NCBI RefSeq assembly: GCF_016466415.2 | Contig: NZ_CP066771.1 | Coordinates: forward strand, 1,178,001-1,242,000 | Length of the DNA stretch: 64,000 bases | Direction: 5' to 3' | From: Ralstonia pickettii | Lineage (GTDB): Bacteria > Pseudomonadota > Gammaproteobacteria > Burkholderiales > Burkholderiaceae | In this document: in pieces, positions 10,758 to 21,960 of the stretch | Position numbering within the stretch: the first letter of the stretch is position 1 | Layout of the letters: each line of letters starts with the position of its first letter | The notes under the pieces: generated by a model | The model's database searches: none | Told to the model about the DNA's origin: nothing | The model's input: only the letters and a program-made list of their open reading frames with translations | Position numbers and translations under genes: made by a program

Positions 10758-12314
10758 TCAGTGGGCGCCGGCTGCCGCTTCCGCACCGGCGGCAGACTTC
10801 GCTGGCTTGGTCAACCAGATGAAGACGATCAGCACGATAAACAGCACGGCCGAAATCCAGAAGATATCGTTGGCACCCAGCATGGCGGCCTGCTGCGAGA
10901 TCACGCGTTCGATCACGCCATTGGCCTGCAGGTTGGGCATGCCCAATTGCGTGTACTGGTTGATCGACGACGCATAGGCCGGGTTGTACGGATTCACGTG
11001 TTCAACCAGTTGCGCGTGGTGCAGGGCGGAGCGGTTGTCCCACACCGTGGTCGAGATCGATGCACCGATACCGCCGAACATGATCCGTACGAAGTTCGAC
11101 AGACCCGATGCGGCCGGAATCCGCTCAGGCGACAGGCCCGACAGGATGATCGACGTGAGCGGGATGAAGAACATCGCCATGGCCGCGCCCTGGATCAGCG
11201 TCGGGATCATCAGCGTCCAGGTATCCACTTGCACGGTAAAGCGCGAGCGCATCCAGAACACCAGCGCGAAGGTCATAAACGCCGTGGTCGCGACCCAGCG
11301 TGCATCCATCTTCGGCAGGTTCTTGCCGATCACGGGCGAGAGAATGATGGCGAAGATGCCCACCGGTGCCATGATCAGGCCCGCATCGGTGGCGGTGTAG
11401 CCGACGATGGTCTGCAGCCATAGCGGCAGGATCACGAGGTTGCCGAAGAACAGGCCGTACGCCACGGAGATGGCGACGACACCCGCGCTGAAGTTGCGGC
11501 CCTTGAACAGCGTCAGATCCACCACGGGGTGATCTTCGGTCAGCTCCCATATGAGGAAGAACGCGAAGCCCACGATGGCGACGACCGTCAGCACCACGAC
11601 TTCGGTCGAGTTGAACCAGTCGAGTTCCTTGCCGCGATCGAGCATCAACTGAAGCGAGCCGACCCACAGGATCAACAGCGCCAGGCCGATCTTGTCGATG
11701 GGCAGCGAACGTGTCGGCGATTCACGGTCCTTGTAGATGACCCACGTCGCATAAGCAGCCAGGATGCCCACCGGGATGTTGATGTAGAAGATCCAGGGCC
11801 AGCTCATGTTGTCGGAGATCCAGCCGCCGAAGATCGGGCCCATGATTGGCGCGACCAGCGTCGTCATACCCCACAGCGCCAACGCCATTGAGCTTTTGGC
11901 GGGCGGATAGGTCGACAGCAGCAACGATTGCGACAGCGGAATCATTGGGCCCGCCACAGCGCCCTGGATGATCCGGGCGGCGATCAGCATGCCCATATTG
12001 GGCGCCAGCCCGCACGCCCAAGACGACAACACGAACAGCAGGATCGACGTGACGAACAGGCGCACTTGCCCGAAACGCTGCGTCAACCACCCCGTAAGCG
12101 GCACCGAGATGGCATTGGCCACCGCAAACGAGGTGATGACCCACGTGCCCTGGTTCGGGGCCACGCCGAGGTCGCCCGAAATGGCCGGGATCGACACGTT
12201 GGCGATGGACGAATCCAGCACGTTCATGAAGGTGGCCAGCGACAGCGCAACTGTGCCGATCGCCAGTTTGGCGCCGGTCAGTGGCGGTAGCGGCTTGGGC
12301 GCGGCGGTAGCCAT
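10758..12314 (-). CDS. emrB: EmrB-type multidrug MFS transporter (DHA2 family)
   Basis: Inner-membrane drug:H+ antiporter with 14 predicted helices. The N-terminal motif FMNVLDSSIANVSIPAI is the DHA2 motif D1 and GWLTQRFGQVR is MFS motif A. 518 aa, the expected size. It starts 3 bases after the emrA stop and forms the pump with EmrA and the outer-membrane factor encoded upstream on the same strand. The substrate is not predictable from sequence. Confidence 0.92.
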   Translation of the reverse strand: MATAAPKPLPPLTGAKLAIGTVALSLATFMNVLDSSIANVSIPAISGDLGVAPNQGTWVITSFAVANAISVPLTGWLTQRFGQVRLFVTSILLFVLSSWACGLAPNMGMLIAARIIQGAVAGPMIPLSQSLLLSTYPPAKSSMALALWGMTTLVAPIMGPIFGGWISDNMSWPWIFYINIPVGILAAYATWVIYKDRESPTRSLPIDKIGLALLILWVGSLQLMLDRGKELDWFNSTEVVVLTVVAIVGFAFFLIWELTEDHPVVDLTLFKGRNFSAGVVAISVAYGLFFGNLVILPLWLQTIVGYTATDAGLIMAPVGIFAIILSPVIGKNLPKMDARWVATTAFMTFALVFWMRSRFTVQVDTWTLMIPTLIQGAAMAMFFIPLTSIILSGLSPERIPAASGLSNFVRIMFGGIGASISTTVWDNRSALHHAQLVEHVNPYNPAYASSINQYTQLGMPNLQANGVIERVISQQAAMLGANDIFWISAVLFIVLIVFIWLTKPAKSAAGAEAAAGAH

Positions 12315-12317
12315 GCG

Positions 12318-13619
<1,302 letters not shown>

Positions 13620-13675
13620 GATGTTGGCTCGAAAGAATGCGTTGGAACGGTCGGTTCAGTTCAATTCAGTACAGG

Positions 13676-15205
13676 TCAGCCATGCGAGGCGGCGGCCTCA
13701 GGCTTGGCGCCCGGCAGGTCTTCTGCCGTATAGCCGCCGCCGAGGGCCTTGATGAGGGCCATCTGTGCGTCGAGTCGGCGTGCCTGCAGGTCGGTCGCGA
13801 GCTTGCGTTGCTGCAGCACGGTCGTCTCGGCATTCAGCACCACCAGCTGGGTGCCGAGGCCTGCGCTGTAGCGCGTACGGGCCAGGCTGTAGGCGCGCTC
13901 GGCCTCGCTCAGGGCGGTACGCTGGATCGCGATCTGAGCATCGATGCTGTGCAGCGCGGTGATCTGGTCAGCGGTGTCGTGCAGGGCTTCGGTCAGCGTC
14001 TGGTTGTAGCTGGCGACGGCGGCGTCATAGTTGGCGTACTTGCCCCGCAGGTTGGCGCGCAGCTTGCCGCCCTCGAAGATCGGCAGCTTGAGCGCCGGAC
14101 CGATGCCGAGCTGACGCGATGCGCCGAGCAGCAGGTTTTCCGGCGCGATCGAAGCCAGCCCCAGGAATGCAGTCAGGCTGATATCCGGCAGGAACTGTGC
14201 CTTGGCCACGTCGATGTCCTTCGACGCTGCTTCCACTCGCCAGCGTGCAGCCACGAGATCCGGGCGGCGGCCGATCAGATCGATGGTCAGATTGTTCGGC
14301 AGCTTGGGCGTGGCTTGTGCGAGTAGCGTCGGGCGCGCAATCGTCAAGCCGCGGTCCGGGCCCTTGCCCAGCAGCGCAGCCAGCTGGTTGCGTGCCAGCG
14401 TGATCTGCTCGTCAACCTGCTCCAGTTCCGTCTGCGCGGCAGCCACGTTGGCGCGCGCCTGCGTGGTCTCGACTTGCGTATCCAGGCCGGCACGCAAGCG
14501 TTGGCCGGCAAGGTTGGTCAAATCCTTGCGCTGCGCGATGGACCGTTCGGCCACGTCGCGCTGCGCGTAGAGTGCAGCCAGCTTGGCGTAGGTGCGTGCC
14601 ACCGTGGTCGACAGCATCAGTCGCGAAGCCTGGCTTTCCGCTTCGATCGACTTGTCGTCGGACAGCGCGGCTTCCAATGCGGAGCGATTCTTGCCCCAGA
14701 AATCCAGGTCGTAACTCACGCCTAGCTGGATCTTCGATTCTGTGAACCAGCGGCCGGCCAGCGGCGTGCCTTCAAACATGTCGTATTCCGATAGACGCTG
14801 GCGCGTCATGTCGGCATCGAGCCCGACGCTCGGATACAGATTGCCGCGCACGACATCGGCCATCGCACGCGAAGCTCGGACGCGGGCAAAGGCGACTTGC
14901 AGGTTCGGGTTGTCCTTGATGGCCTCATCCACCAGCGCGCGCAATTGCGGATCGTTGAACTGATCGACCCAGTTCTGCGAAGGCCACTGGCCGCCTTCTG
15001 AGGGCAACGATTGCGCGCTCGCCAGCTGCCCCGGTGATGTCAGCGTCTGCGTGCTATGCGAATTGCCGAGGTTCGCGCAACCAGCCAGCACGGCCAGCGT
15101 CACGGCGGAAAGCGCCACGCCCAGGCGTGCCGGCCATTGCGCGCGCGTGTTGCCAGCGCGGCTTAGGGGCGAAGGTGCCTGAGGGGCGGAGTTCAAGGCG
15201 TTCAT
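13676..15205 (-). CDS. Outer-membrane efflux lipoprotein (NodT/OprM family)
   Basis: TolC-like outer-membrane channel of the NodT subgroup. The signal sequence ends in a lipobox LAGC near residue 44, followed by two homologous OEP repeats with long coiled helices (residues ~70-270 and ~280-490). Motifs such as GRRPDLVAARWRVEAA are typical. 509 aa. It sits 56 bases before emrA and 81 bases after the marR-type gene, so a four-gene operon (regulator, channel, adaptor, pump) is likely. Confidence 0.9.
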   Translation of the reverse strand: MNALNSAPQAPSPLSRAGNTRAQWPARLGVALSAVTLAVLAGCANLGNSHSTQTLTSPGQLASAQSLPSEGGQWPSQNWVDQFNDPQLRALVDEAIKDNPNLQVAFARVRASRAMADVVRGNLYPSVGLDADMTRQRLSEYDMFEGTPLAGRWFTESKIQLGVSYDLDFWGKNRSALEAALSDDKSIEAESQASRLMLSTTVARTYAKLAALYAQRDVAERSIAQRKDLTNLAGQRLRAGLDTQVETTQARANVAAAQTELEQVDEQITLARNQLAALLGKGPDRGLTIARPTLLAQATPKLPNNLTIDLIGRRPDLVAARWRVEAASKDIDVAKAQFLPDISLTAFLGLASIAPENLLLGASRQLGIGPALKLPIFEGGKLRANLRGKYANYDAAVASYNQTLTEALHDTADQITALHSIDAQIAIQRTALSEAERAYSLARTRYSAGLGTQLVVLNAETTVLQQRKLATDLQARRLDAQMALIKALGGGYTAEDLPGAKPEAAASHG

Positions 15206-15286
15206 GTTGTTCGATGTATCAAGCGGTCGGGGAGAGCAAGAAGCGTTTGGTGCTGCGTGTCCATTTCGGACAAGGTGGCGTCAGTG

Positions 15287-15805
15287 TCAGTGATCGGCGG
15301 GGCGCATGCGGTGGCCCTCCGTGGCGGCACCGTTGTCGAGAATGCGCTTGAGAAGTCCGCGCAGCGTATCGACGTCGCCCGGCGTGAAGCCGGCAAAGAA
15401 ACGGTTCAGCACGTGCGTATAGATGGCCGGCATGCGGTCGGCCAAGTCCCGGCCGGCTTCGGTCACCTCCAGATGCACGACGCGGCGGTCGGATTCGCTG
15501 CGCACGCGCTCGATCAAGCCGCGCTTTTCCATGCGGCTGAGCATGCGTGTAAGCGAACCGATGTCGGTGTTCAGTTCGCGGCCGAGGTCGGTCGCGGTCT
15601 GGCATCGGCCGTTAGCGAGCAGCACCAGGCAACTGGCCTGGGAATGGGTCACGTCCATCGCGGCAACTTCCTGCTCGATGGCCATGGACAGCGCTGTCTT
15701 GGCGCGCCCCACGAGGTAGCCCACGCTTTCGCACATGCGGTAGTCCTCCACCCGGAAGAGCGTTCCGGCAGCAACTTCGGTGGCGGGTCTTGTCTGTTTG
15801 GACAT
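15287..15805 (-). CDS. MarR-family transcriptional repressor of the efflux operon
   Basis: Winged-helix regulator with recognition region TDLGRELNTDIGSLTRMLSR and wing RVRSESDRRVVHLEV, about 172 aa starting MSKQTRP. Two codons upstream allow MCIHK, but the ATG at 15805 lies just below the predicted promoter and operator. As first gene of the emr operon it probably represses itself and the pump until a drug ligand binds (inference from MarR/EmrR systems). Confidence 0.88.
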   Translation of the reverse strand: MSKQTRPATEVAAGTLFRVEDYRMCESVGYLVGRAKTALSMAIEQEVAAMDVTHSQASCLVLLANGRCQTATDLGRELNTDIGSLTRMLSRMEKRGLIERVRSESDRRVVHLEVTEAGRDLADRMPAIYTHVLNRFFAGFTPGDVDTLRGLLKRILDNGAATEGHRMRPADH

Positions 15806-15823
15806 CTTATGTATGCACAATCA

Positions 15824-15863
15824 TTGTCCGGACAAATATACGAATTGACGCAGCAAACGGCAA
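15824..15863 (-). promoter_or_regulatory. Promoter and operator of the marR-emr operon
   Basis: On the minus strand, TTGCCG (15863-15858), a 17-bp spacer and TATATT (15840-15835) form the promoter. A perfect 12-bp palindrome TTGTCCGGACAA (15824-15835) overlaps the edge of the -10 element and the predicted start near 15828. A MarR dimer bound there would block transcription. The site lies about 20 bases upstream of the marR start codon. Confidence 0.65.
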
Positions 15864-16055
15864 GGTACTGAATGTGTGATTCCAGTTTTAGAAATAATGA
15901 GTGATCCTATATTCACCCGATCCACGTTCCTTCACCGATTCGTCAACGAGTGTCATGTCTTGCGCATCGCAGCATGCTAGAATGTCAGGTTATTCCGCGA
16001 GCTGAATTTGGGTGCTGTCCCGGGCTCGTGTCACGTCTTTTCGAGTTCACATTCC

Positions 16056-17876
16056 ATGCGCGCGCTTCGCAACATCGCCATCATTGCCCACGTTGACCAC
16101 GGCAAAACCACACTGGTCGACCAGCTCCTTCGCCAAGCCGGCACGTTCCGCGAGAACGAACAGATCGCCGAGCGCGTGATGGATTCGAACGACATCGAAA
16201 AAGAGCGCGGCATCACGATCCTGGCCAAGAACTGCGCGGTCGAATACAACGGCACGCACATCAACATCGTCGACACGCCGGGGCACGCGGACTTCGGTGG
16301 TGAAGTGGAGCGTGTGCTCTCGATGGTCGATGGTGTGCTGCTGCTGGTGGATGCCGTGGAAGGCCCGATGCCGCAAACGCGTTTTGTGACGCGCAAGGCG
16401 CTGGCCCTGGGCCTGAAACCGATCGTCGTGATCAACAAGGTGGACCGCCCGGGCGCGCGTCCGGAGTGGGTGATCAACCAGACCTTCGACCTGTTCGACA
16501 AGCTGGGCGCCAATGATGACCAACTCGATTTCCCGGTGGTGTATGCATCGGGCCTGAACGGCTACGCCGGCCTGACCGACGACGTGCGCGAAGGCGACAT
16601 GAAGCCGCTGTTCGAGACCATTCTCGACAAGGTGCCGCAGCGTAACGACGACCCGAACGGTCCGTTCCAACTGCAGATCATCTCGCTGGACTACTCGAGC
16701 TACGTCGGCAAGATCGGCGTTGGCCGCATTACGCGTGGCCGCGTGCGTCCGCTGCAGGACGTGGTGGTCAAGTTCGGCCCGGAAGGCAACCCGATCAAGG
16801 GTCGTATCAATCAGGTGCTGAAGTTCCGCGGTCTGGAGCGCGAACTGGTGCAGGAAGCCGAAGCTGGCGACATCGTGCTGATCAACGGTATTGAAGAACT
16901 GGGCATCGGCTGCACCGTGTGTGCGCCGGACGCCCAGGAAGCCCTGCCGATGCTGAAGGTGGACGAGCCGACGCTGACGATGAACTTCTGCGTCAACACC
17001 TCGCCGCTGGCAGGCCGTGAAGGCAAGTTCGTGACGAGCCGCCAGCTGCGCGACCGTCTGGACCGTGAGCTGAAGTCGAACGTGGCACTGCGCGTGAAGG
17101 ACACCGGCGACGACACGGTTTTCGAAGTGTCGGGCCGTGGCGAACTGCACCTGACGATTCTGGTGGAAAACATGCGCCGTGAAGGCTACGAGCTGGCCGT
17201 GTCGCGCCCGCGCGTGGTGTTCAAGGAAATCGACGGTGTGAAGTGCGAGCCGTTCGAGCGCCTGACCGTGGACGTGGAAGACGGCCACCAGGGCGGCGTG
17301 ATGGAAGAGCTGGGCCGCCGCAAGGGCGAACTGCTCGACATGGCGTCGGATGGCAAGGGCCGCACGCGTCTGGAATACCGCATTCCGGCCCGTGGCCTGA
17401 TCGGCTTCCAGGGCGAATTCCTGACGCTCACGCGCGGCACGGGCCTGATCAGCCACATCTTCGACGACTACTCCCCGGTCAAGGAAGGCGACCTGGGCGA
17501 GCGTCACAACGGCGTGTTGATCTCGCAGGACGACGGCGCTGCCGTGGCCTACGCGCTGTGGAAGCTGCAGGATCGCGGCCGCATGTTCGTGTCGCCGGGC
17601 GACGCGCTGTACGAAGGCATGATCATCGGCATCCACAGCCGCGATAACGATCTGGTCGTCAACCCGATCAAGGGCAAGCAGCTGACCAACGTGCGTGCGT
17701 CGGGTACCGACGAAGCCGTGCGCCTGGTCCCGCCGATTCAGATGTCGCTGGAATACGCGGTGGAATTCATCGCCGACGACGAGCTGGTGGAAGTCACGCC
17801 GAAGAGCATCCGCCTGCGCAAGCGTCACCTGAAGGAGCACGAGCGCAAGCGCGCATCGCGCGAAGAGGCGGTCTGA
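16056..17876 (+). CDS. typA: Ribosome-associated GTPase TypA/BipA
   Basis: Translational GTPase that assists 50S assembly, especially at low temperature or under stress. It has G1 [13 protein letters not shown]3 [14 protein letters not shown] and G4 NKVDRPGAR, then EF-G-like domains II, III and V and the C-terminal domain unique to BipA. 606 aa, the usual length. The ATG of MRALRNIA is used; the frame extends 16 codons upstream but homologs begin here. Confidence 0.96.
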   Translation: MRALRNIAIIAHVDHGKTTLVDQLLRQAGTFRENEQIAERVMDSNDIEKERGITILAKNCAVEYNGTHINIVDTPGHADFGGEVERVLSMVDGVLLLVDAVEGPMPQTRFVTRKALALGLKPIVVINKVDRPGARPEWVINQTFDLFDKLGANDDQLDFPVVYASGLNGYAGLTDDVREGDMKPLFETILDKVPQRNDDPNGPFQLQIISLDYSSYVGKIGVGRITRGRVRPLQDVVVKFGPEGNPIKGRINQVLKFRGLERELVQEAEAGDIVLINGIEELGIGCTVCAPDAQEALPMLKVDEPTLTMNFCVNTSPLAGREGKFVTSRQLRDRLDRELKSNVALRVKDTGDDTVFEVSGRGELHLTILVENMRREGYELAVSRPRVVFKEIDGVKCEPFERLTVDVEDGHQGGVMEELGRRKGELLDMASDGKGRTRLEYRIPARGLIGFQGEFLTLTRGTGLISHIFDDYSPVKEGDLGERHNGVLISQDDGAAVAYALWKLQDRGRMFVSPGDALYEGMIIGIHSRDNDLVVNPIKGKQLTNVRASGTDEAVRLVPPIQMSLEYAVEFIADDELVEVTPKSIRLRKRHLKEHERKRASREEAV

Positions 17877-17895
17877 TCGACATCGATCTGCCAGA

Positions 17896-17927
17896 AAAAC
17901 GCCCCGAGATTCCGGGGCGTTTTTTTT
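17896..17927 (+). terminator. Intrinsic terminator after typA
   Basis: Stem AAAACGCCCCG (17896-17906) pairs with CGGGGCGTTTT (17913-17923), then further T residues to 17927. It can also serve the minus-strand remnant on its right. Confidence 0.85.
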
Positions 17928-17944
17928 GCTCGGCGATAACGCTG

Positions 17945-18165
17945 GCGTTATGCCCGAATGCGCGCGAAGCTCGTGCCGGATCTTCGACCAGGTCTTGCGC
18001 ATATTCCAATCCGATGTGCGGGTGCCCGATCGGGCGGGCCAGCTACAGACTAATCCGCACTAGTAGGCGTGCCCCGCCACATTGCTGATCGTTGCCAGGC
18101 TTTCATATCCGCCCCACGAGGCGCCGATGCCGAACGGCGTCAGCGCATCGACGAAGCGTTTCGGG
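17945..18165 (-). pseudogene. metC: C-terminal remnant of cystathionine beta-lyase
   Basis: On the minus strand one frame reads RFVDALTPFGIGASWGGYES and then LATISNVAGHAY before a stop at 18060-18062. A second frame further on reads ARPIGHPHIGLEYAQDLVED. Together they match the end of PLP-dependent cystathionine beta-lyase: the FGIGxSWGGYESL block followed by RxHxGLE...DLxxDL. The two pieces are in different frames and everything upstream, including the PLP lysine region, is missing. This is a deleted and frameshifted gene tail, lying about 40 bases beyond the rhodanese stop. Assignment rests on motif recognition only. Confidence 0.68.
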
Positions 18166-18201
18166 GGGGCGCATGGTGCGTGGGTCTCAAAGATGTGAGC
18201 G

Positions 18202-19791
18202 TCATGGCTGCGTGGCAGCGGCGCCCAGGCGAAAAGCGCCAAGTTCCTGCGCGTCGAGCTGGGCGAGCAGGCCGGTTTCCCAGGCCAGATATTGCCTTGC
18301 CGCAGCTTTATTGCCGTCATGCCGATCATGCACGAAGAAGAGATAGTCGATGCAAGCGGTGTCGGGCGGGACGTTCTCGGAACCTTCGGTGGCGTAGCCG
18401 GCAGCAGTCCACGCGGCAATGCCGCCCGCGAGCAAGTTCAGTCGCGATGCTGCCTCAGGTGCTCTGGCGCTCCAATCTGCCGCTGCGAGTGCTGCGATGC
18501 GCGGGTCGTCGGCGATCAGCACGGTATCGCGGTCCGGGGCCAGGGCTGGCAAGCGTGGACGAATGGCCCATGTGGCACCGGGCACGTGGGCGCGGCGAAA
18601 GCTCATGCTGGGGCGCAGGTCGATCACATGTGCGGTGCCGGCCGCGAGCGCAGTGGCGAGTGCTTGCGCGCTGAACTCGGGCAACGGCTGCGGCAACGCT
18701 GTTGTGGTTGCCGGCAGGCTCGCATGGCTGGCTAGGCCGTCGCGCAGCACATAGGCATCGTGACCAAGTTGCCGCAGCCAGCTGGCAACGATGGGCGCGC
18801 GGACGCCGTCGGCATCGAACAGCACGAGGCGCGCGTTGCGCACGCCGACGTACTGATCAGTTGCCTGGATCAACTGGCCGCCCGGCGCATGCTGGGCGCC
18901 TTGTAGGCTGCCAGAGGCGAATTCCTCAGGTGTGCGGACATCGCACAGGTAGAGGCTGTGTTCGCCTTGTGCAACCCAGCGTGCGAGCGTTGCCGCATCC
19001 ACCTCGGGCACGGCAAAGCGCACGGCAAGTTGCTGACTGGCCTCGCGCATGTCCTTGACGGTAGCGGGCGCAACGACATCGGGATAGCGGCGGGTGCTGC
19101 CGTGTTCCAGTGGAAGGTCTTCCAGATACCAGCCTTGCGTGCCGTTCTCCAGCGCCATCACGGGGTTCGGGATGCCGAGGCTGATCAGCGTCTGCGCACC
19201 GATGATGCTGCGCGTGCGGCCCGCGCAGTTGACGACGATTGGGGTGGTTGCATCGGGGACAAGCTCGCGGATGCGCAGCCCCAGTTCGCCGTTCGGGCAG
19301 CAGATCGACGACGGGATCGTCATCTTCAGATATTCGCAGACGGGGCGGCCGTCGACGATGACGACGTCGTCGCTTCGTTCCCGCATGGCCGCTAGTTCGC
19401 GTGCGGTGACGCGCGGCGTGTGGTACGCCCTCTCCACGAGTTCTCCGAAAGTTTTGGATGGCACGTTAACGCCGGCAAACAGCGTAAAGCCTGCCTGCGC
19501 CCAGGCTTGTGCGCCGCCTTGCAGTACGTGCACGTTGGTGTAGCCGATGGTGCTCAGGCGATCGGCCGCGCGATCGGCAACGCCATCGTCGTCGTCATAA
19601 ACGACCATGCGAACCGCGCGGCGTGGCGCAAGGCGCGGGGCGTCAATCTCAAGTCGGCTGTACGGCAGCGGGACGGCGTAGAAGAGGTGGGCTTCGCCGT
19701 ACTGGCCGTGCTCGCGCACGTCGAACAGCGCGATCTCTGCGCCGTCGTGCAGCCACGCTTTCAGGGTCTGGGCGGTAACGGACGATGTCAT
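18202..19791 (-). CDS. Four-domain rhodanese-like protein
   Basis: About 529 aa from MTSSVTAQT, with four rhodanese folds in a row (residues ~1-110, 120-235, 255-355, 370-475). Only the second has a catalytic-type loop, CAGRTR, with cysteine; the others carry Asp or other residues at that place and are probably structural. A short C-terminal helical segment (IDYLFFVHDRHDGNKAAARQ) follows. The likely role is sulfur transfer or thiosulfate/persulfide handling. The metC remnant just downstream supports a sulfur amino-acid context. An in-frame ATG at 19839 exists, but the start is set at the first Met before the first domain. Confidence 0.85.
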   Translation of the reverse strand: MTSSVTAQTLKAWLHDGAEIALFDVREHGQYGEAHLFYAVPLPYSRLEIDAPRLAPRRAVRMVVYDDDDGVADRAADRLSTIGYTNVHVLQGGAQAWAQAGFTLFAGVNVPSKTFGELVERAYHTPRVTARELAAMRERSDDVVIVDGRPVCEYLKMTIPSSICCPNGELGLRIRELVPDATTPIVVNCAGRTRSIIGAQTLISLGIPNPVMALENGTQGWYLEDLPLEHGSTRRYPDVVAPATVKDMREASQQLAVRFAVPEVDAATLARWVAQGEHSLYLCDVRTPEEFASGSLQGAQHAPGGQLIQATDQYVGVRNARLVLFDADGVRAPIVASWLRQLGHDAYVLRDGLASHASLPATTTALPQPLPEFSAQALATALAAGTAHVIDLRPSMSFRRAHVPGATWAIRPRLPALAPDRDTVLIADDPRIAALAAADWSARAPEAASRLNLLAGGIAAWTAAGYATEGSENVPPDTACIDYLFFVHDRHDGNKAAARQYLAWETGLLAQLDAQELGAFRLGAAATQP

Positions 19792-20046
19792 CTCGATGCG
19801 AAACGAATCAAAAGGGGTTAGCGACGCCCCTCCGCGCAAGCAGCGCGAATTGCAGGCAACGCGATGCGGGTTGCGCCTGAAACCGATTCAGGGTCGGACT
19901 GTGATTTTCCTGCGGCTCGGTATCGGCCCGAACGTAGTGTTTCTTCAGTGTTATTTGTGTGTCCGGCAGGTTATCGGCCAGAATTGGGCCGCACAATTTA
20001 ATTTTTAGCGGAAATCGATTAGAAACTCTGAAGTAACGGGATCAGG

Positions 20047-20916
20047 ATGCGAAATCTGGACATCGATCTGCTGCGCACCTTCGTGGCGATCGCACAGTAC
20101 GAAACATTTGCCGCGGCAGCGGCGCGGGTGGGACGCACGCAGTCGGCGGTTACGCAGCAGATGCAGCGGCTGGAGGAGGAAATGGGCTGCGCGCTGTTCG
20201 AAAAACGCGGCCGCCACAAGACGATGACGCCCGATGGCGTGCGGCTCGTCGCCTATGCGCACAAGATCCTGGCGCTGAACGACCAGGCCGTGCAGGTCAT
20301 CCAGACCGGCGGCCCGATCGAGAAAATCCGGATTGGCTCACCCCACGATGTGGCCGATTCGATCCTGCCCAATCTGCTGCGGCGGTTGTCCAAGCTGTCG
20401 CCGGAATTGCAGATGGAAATCAACGTTGGCCGCAGCCCGTTCCTGATGGACGCGTTGCGCGATAAAACGCTCGATCTGGCGATCTCCACCCGCTATGACG
20501 ATGCGTTTCCCGGCATCAAGCTGCGCACGTCGCCGATGGTGTGGATCTGCGCGGAAGACTTCATCTTCAATCCCGCCGCGCCGGTGCCACTGGTCCTGGC
20601 CGACGAGTTGAGTCTGTTCCGCCAGTTGTCGATCGAATGCCTGGACGCGCACCACATTCCGTGGCGCACGAGTTACCTGTCGCCCACGCTGACGGGCATC
20701 AAGGCTGCGATCAGCGCGGGGCTCGGCGTGACGGCGCGCACGACCGAGTTGCTCGATGCCAATATGCGTGTGCTGACAGAAGCCGATGGCCTGCCGCGCC
20801 TGCCGGAAGTGGCGTTCTACCTGTACGTGCAGCCGACGTGCACCAGCGCCGTGCTGCGCGATCTGTTTGACTCCACCGATCGCATCGCCACCCGGTTCGG
20901 GCCGCCCTTCATGTGA
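20047..20916 (+). CDS. LysR-family transcriptional regulator
   Basis: A 289-aa LTTR with N-terminal helix-turn-helix (LRTFVAIAQYETFAAAAARV through QSAVTQQMQRLEEE) and a C-terminal co-inducer domain with GIKAAISAGLGV. It is divergent from the four-domain rhodanese across a ~255-bp intergenic region, the typical LTTR arrangement, so the rhodanese is its most likely target (inference). Its last codons overlap the convergent desaturase-like gene by 8 bp. Confidence 0.9.
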   Translation: MRNLDIDLLRTFVAIAQYETFAAAAARVGRTQSAVTQQMQRLEEEMGCALFEKRGRHKTMTPDGVRLVAYAHKILALNDQAVQVIQTGGPIEKIRIGSPHDVADSILPNLLRRLSKLSPELQMEINVGRSPFLMDALRDKTLDLAISTRYDDAFPGIKLRTSPMVWICAEDFIFNPAAPVPLVLADELSLFRQLSIECLDAHHIPWRTSYLSPTLTGIKAAISAGLGVTARTTELLDANMRVLTEADGLPRLPEVAFYLYVQPTCTSAVLRDLFDSTDRIATRFGPPFM

Positions 20917-21814
20917 GCGGCATCGCCTCGGCCGTGACCGCCGCGCGCGGGCTGCGCCACTCGGGCGGTTTCCACAGGTAGCGAATGTCCCGATCGCGGA
21001 ACACATCAGCCCACATGTCGCGCCATTCGTGGAACGTGAGGGTGATCGGGTTGTGCGTGTGAACCTGCCGCGTGATGCCGAAAACTGGGGCGTCCTCCTC
21101 CGGCACGAAGCTGCCGAACATGCGATCCCAGATGGTCAGTACGCCGGCATAGTTGTGGTCGATGTACTGCGGGTTCTTGGCGTGGTGCACGCGATGCACC
21201 GACGGCGTATTCACGTATTGCCCCAGCCAGCGCCAGAAGCCGGCGTAGCGCGAATCCAGCGCCCCCAGCCGTGTATGGACGAAAAACTGGAACGCGAGAT
21301 TCAAGCCCACGGCGAGGATCACCCAGTCCGGCGTAAAGCCGATCCATGCAAGCGGAATCCAGAACAGCCACATGCCGGAAATCGGATAGGTCAGGCTCTG
21401 GCGGAATGCCGTCGAAAAATTCATGCCTTCCGACGAGTGGTGCGTCACATGCGAGGCCCACATCCAGCGCACGCGATGGCTGGCGCGGTGGAAGAAGTAG
21501 TACAGAAAATCCTGCAACAGCAGGAGCAGCACGAATGACCACCACGTCTCGGGCACTGTGCGCAGGCCGTGGCTGTACGTCCACGAATACACCGTCTTGA
21601 TCATCAGCCACAGGAAGAACGCATCCGACGCCTGGTGCATGAGCGCGAGGCAGGCGTTTGAAACGGTGTCTTTGAAGCTGTAGACGGACGGGTCGCGCTT
21701 GCGCCAGTACCACGCTTCGGCGCCGATGGTGAGCAGGAAAACCGGCGCAAAGGCCAGCAGGATCAGGCCGGGGTCGAAACTCGACGCGCCCGGGGCGGCG
21801 TTGGCAGGGGTCAT
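20909..21814 (-). CDS. Sterol desaturase / fatty acid hydroxylase family membrane protein
   Basis: Integral-membrane di-iron hydroxylase of about 301 aa. The histidine clusters HRASH, HVTHHSSE and the HxxHH box VHRVHHAKN bind iron. Four or more hydrophobic segments precede and interrupt these boxes. The start is set at MTPANAAPG; a longer frame begins at 21865. It is convergent with the LysR gene and divergent from the crotonase-like gene. The true substrate (lipid, carotenoid or other) cannot be told from sequence. Confidence 0.88.
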   Translation of the reverse strand: MTPANAAPGASSFDPGLILLAFAPVFLLTIGAEAWYWRKRDPSVYSFKDTVSNACLALMHQASDAFFLWLMIKTVYSWTYSHGLRTVPETWWSFVLLLLLQDFLYYFFHRASHRVRWMWASHVTHHSSEGMNFSTAFRQSLTYPISGMWLFWIPLAWIGFTPDWVILAVGLNLAFQFFVHTRLGALDSRYAGFWRWLGQYVNTPSVHRVHHAKNPQYIDHNYAGVLTIWDRMFGSFVPEEDAPVFGITRQVHTHNPITLTFHEWRDMWADVFRDRDIRYLWKPPEWRSPRAAVTAEAMPLT

Positions 21815-21960
21815 TGGATTGTTGTGATGTGTGTCGTCTCCAACCGGCAGGTATACGCCCAACACCGGAGCTGCGAAAGGGGGCAGGCTAGAGCCATTCC
21901 TCGCTTCAATATGCTGTCGTGTACAGTGCGAGCCGTTATTCCCACAACAACATTCGAGAC

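Noticed and set aside
16047-18002. 651-residue open frame on the minus strand opposite typA
   Set aside because: Shadow of a high-GC gene; typA has complete GTPase motifs on the plus strand.
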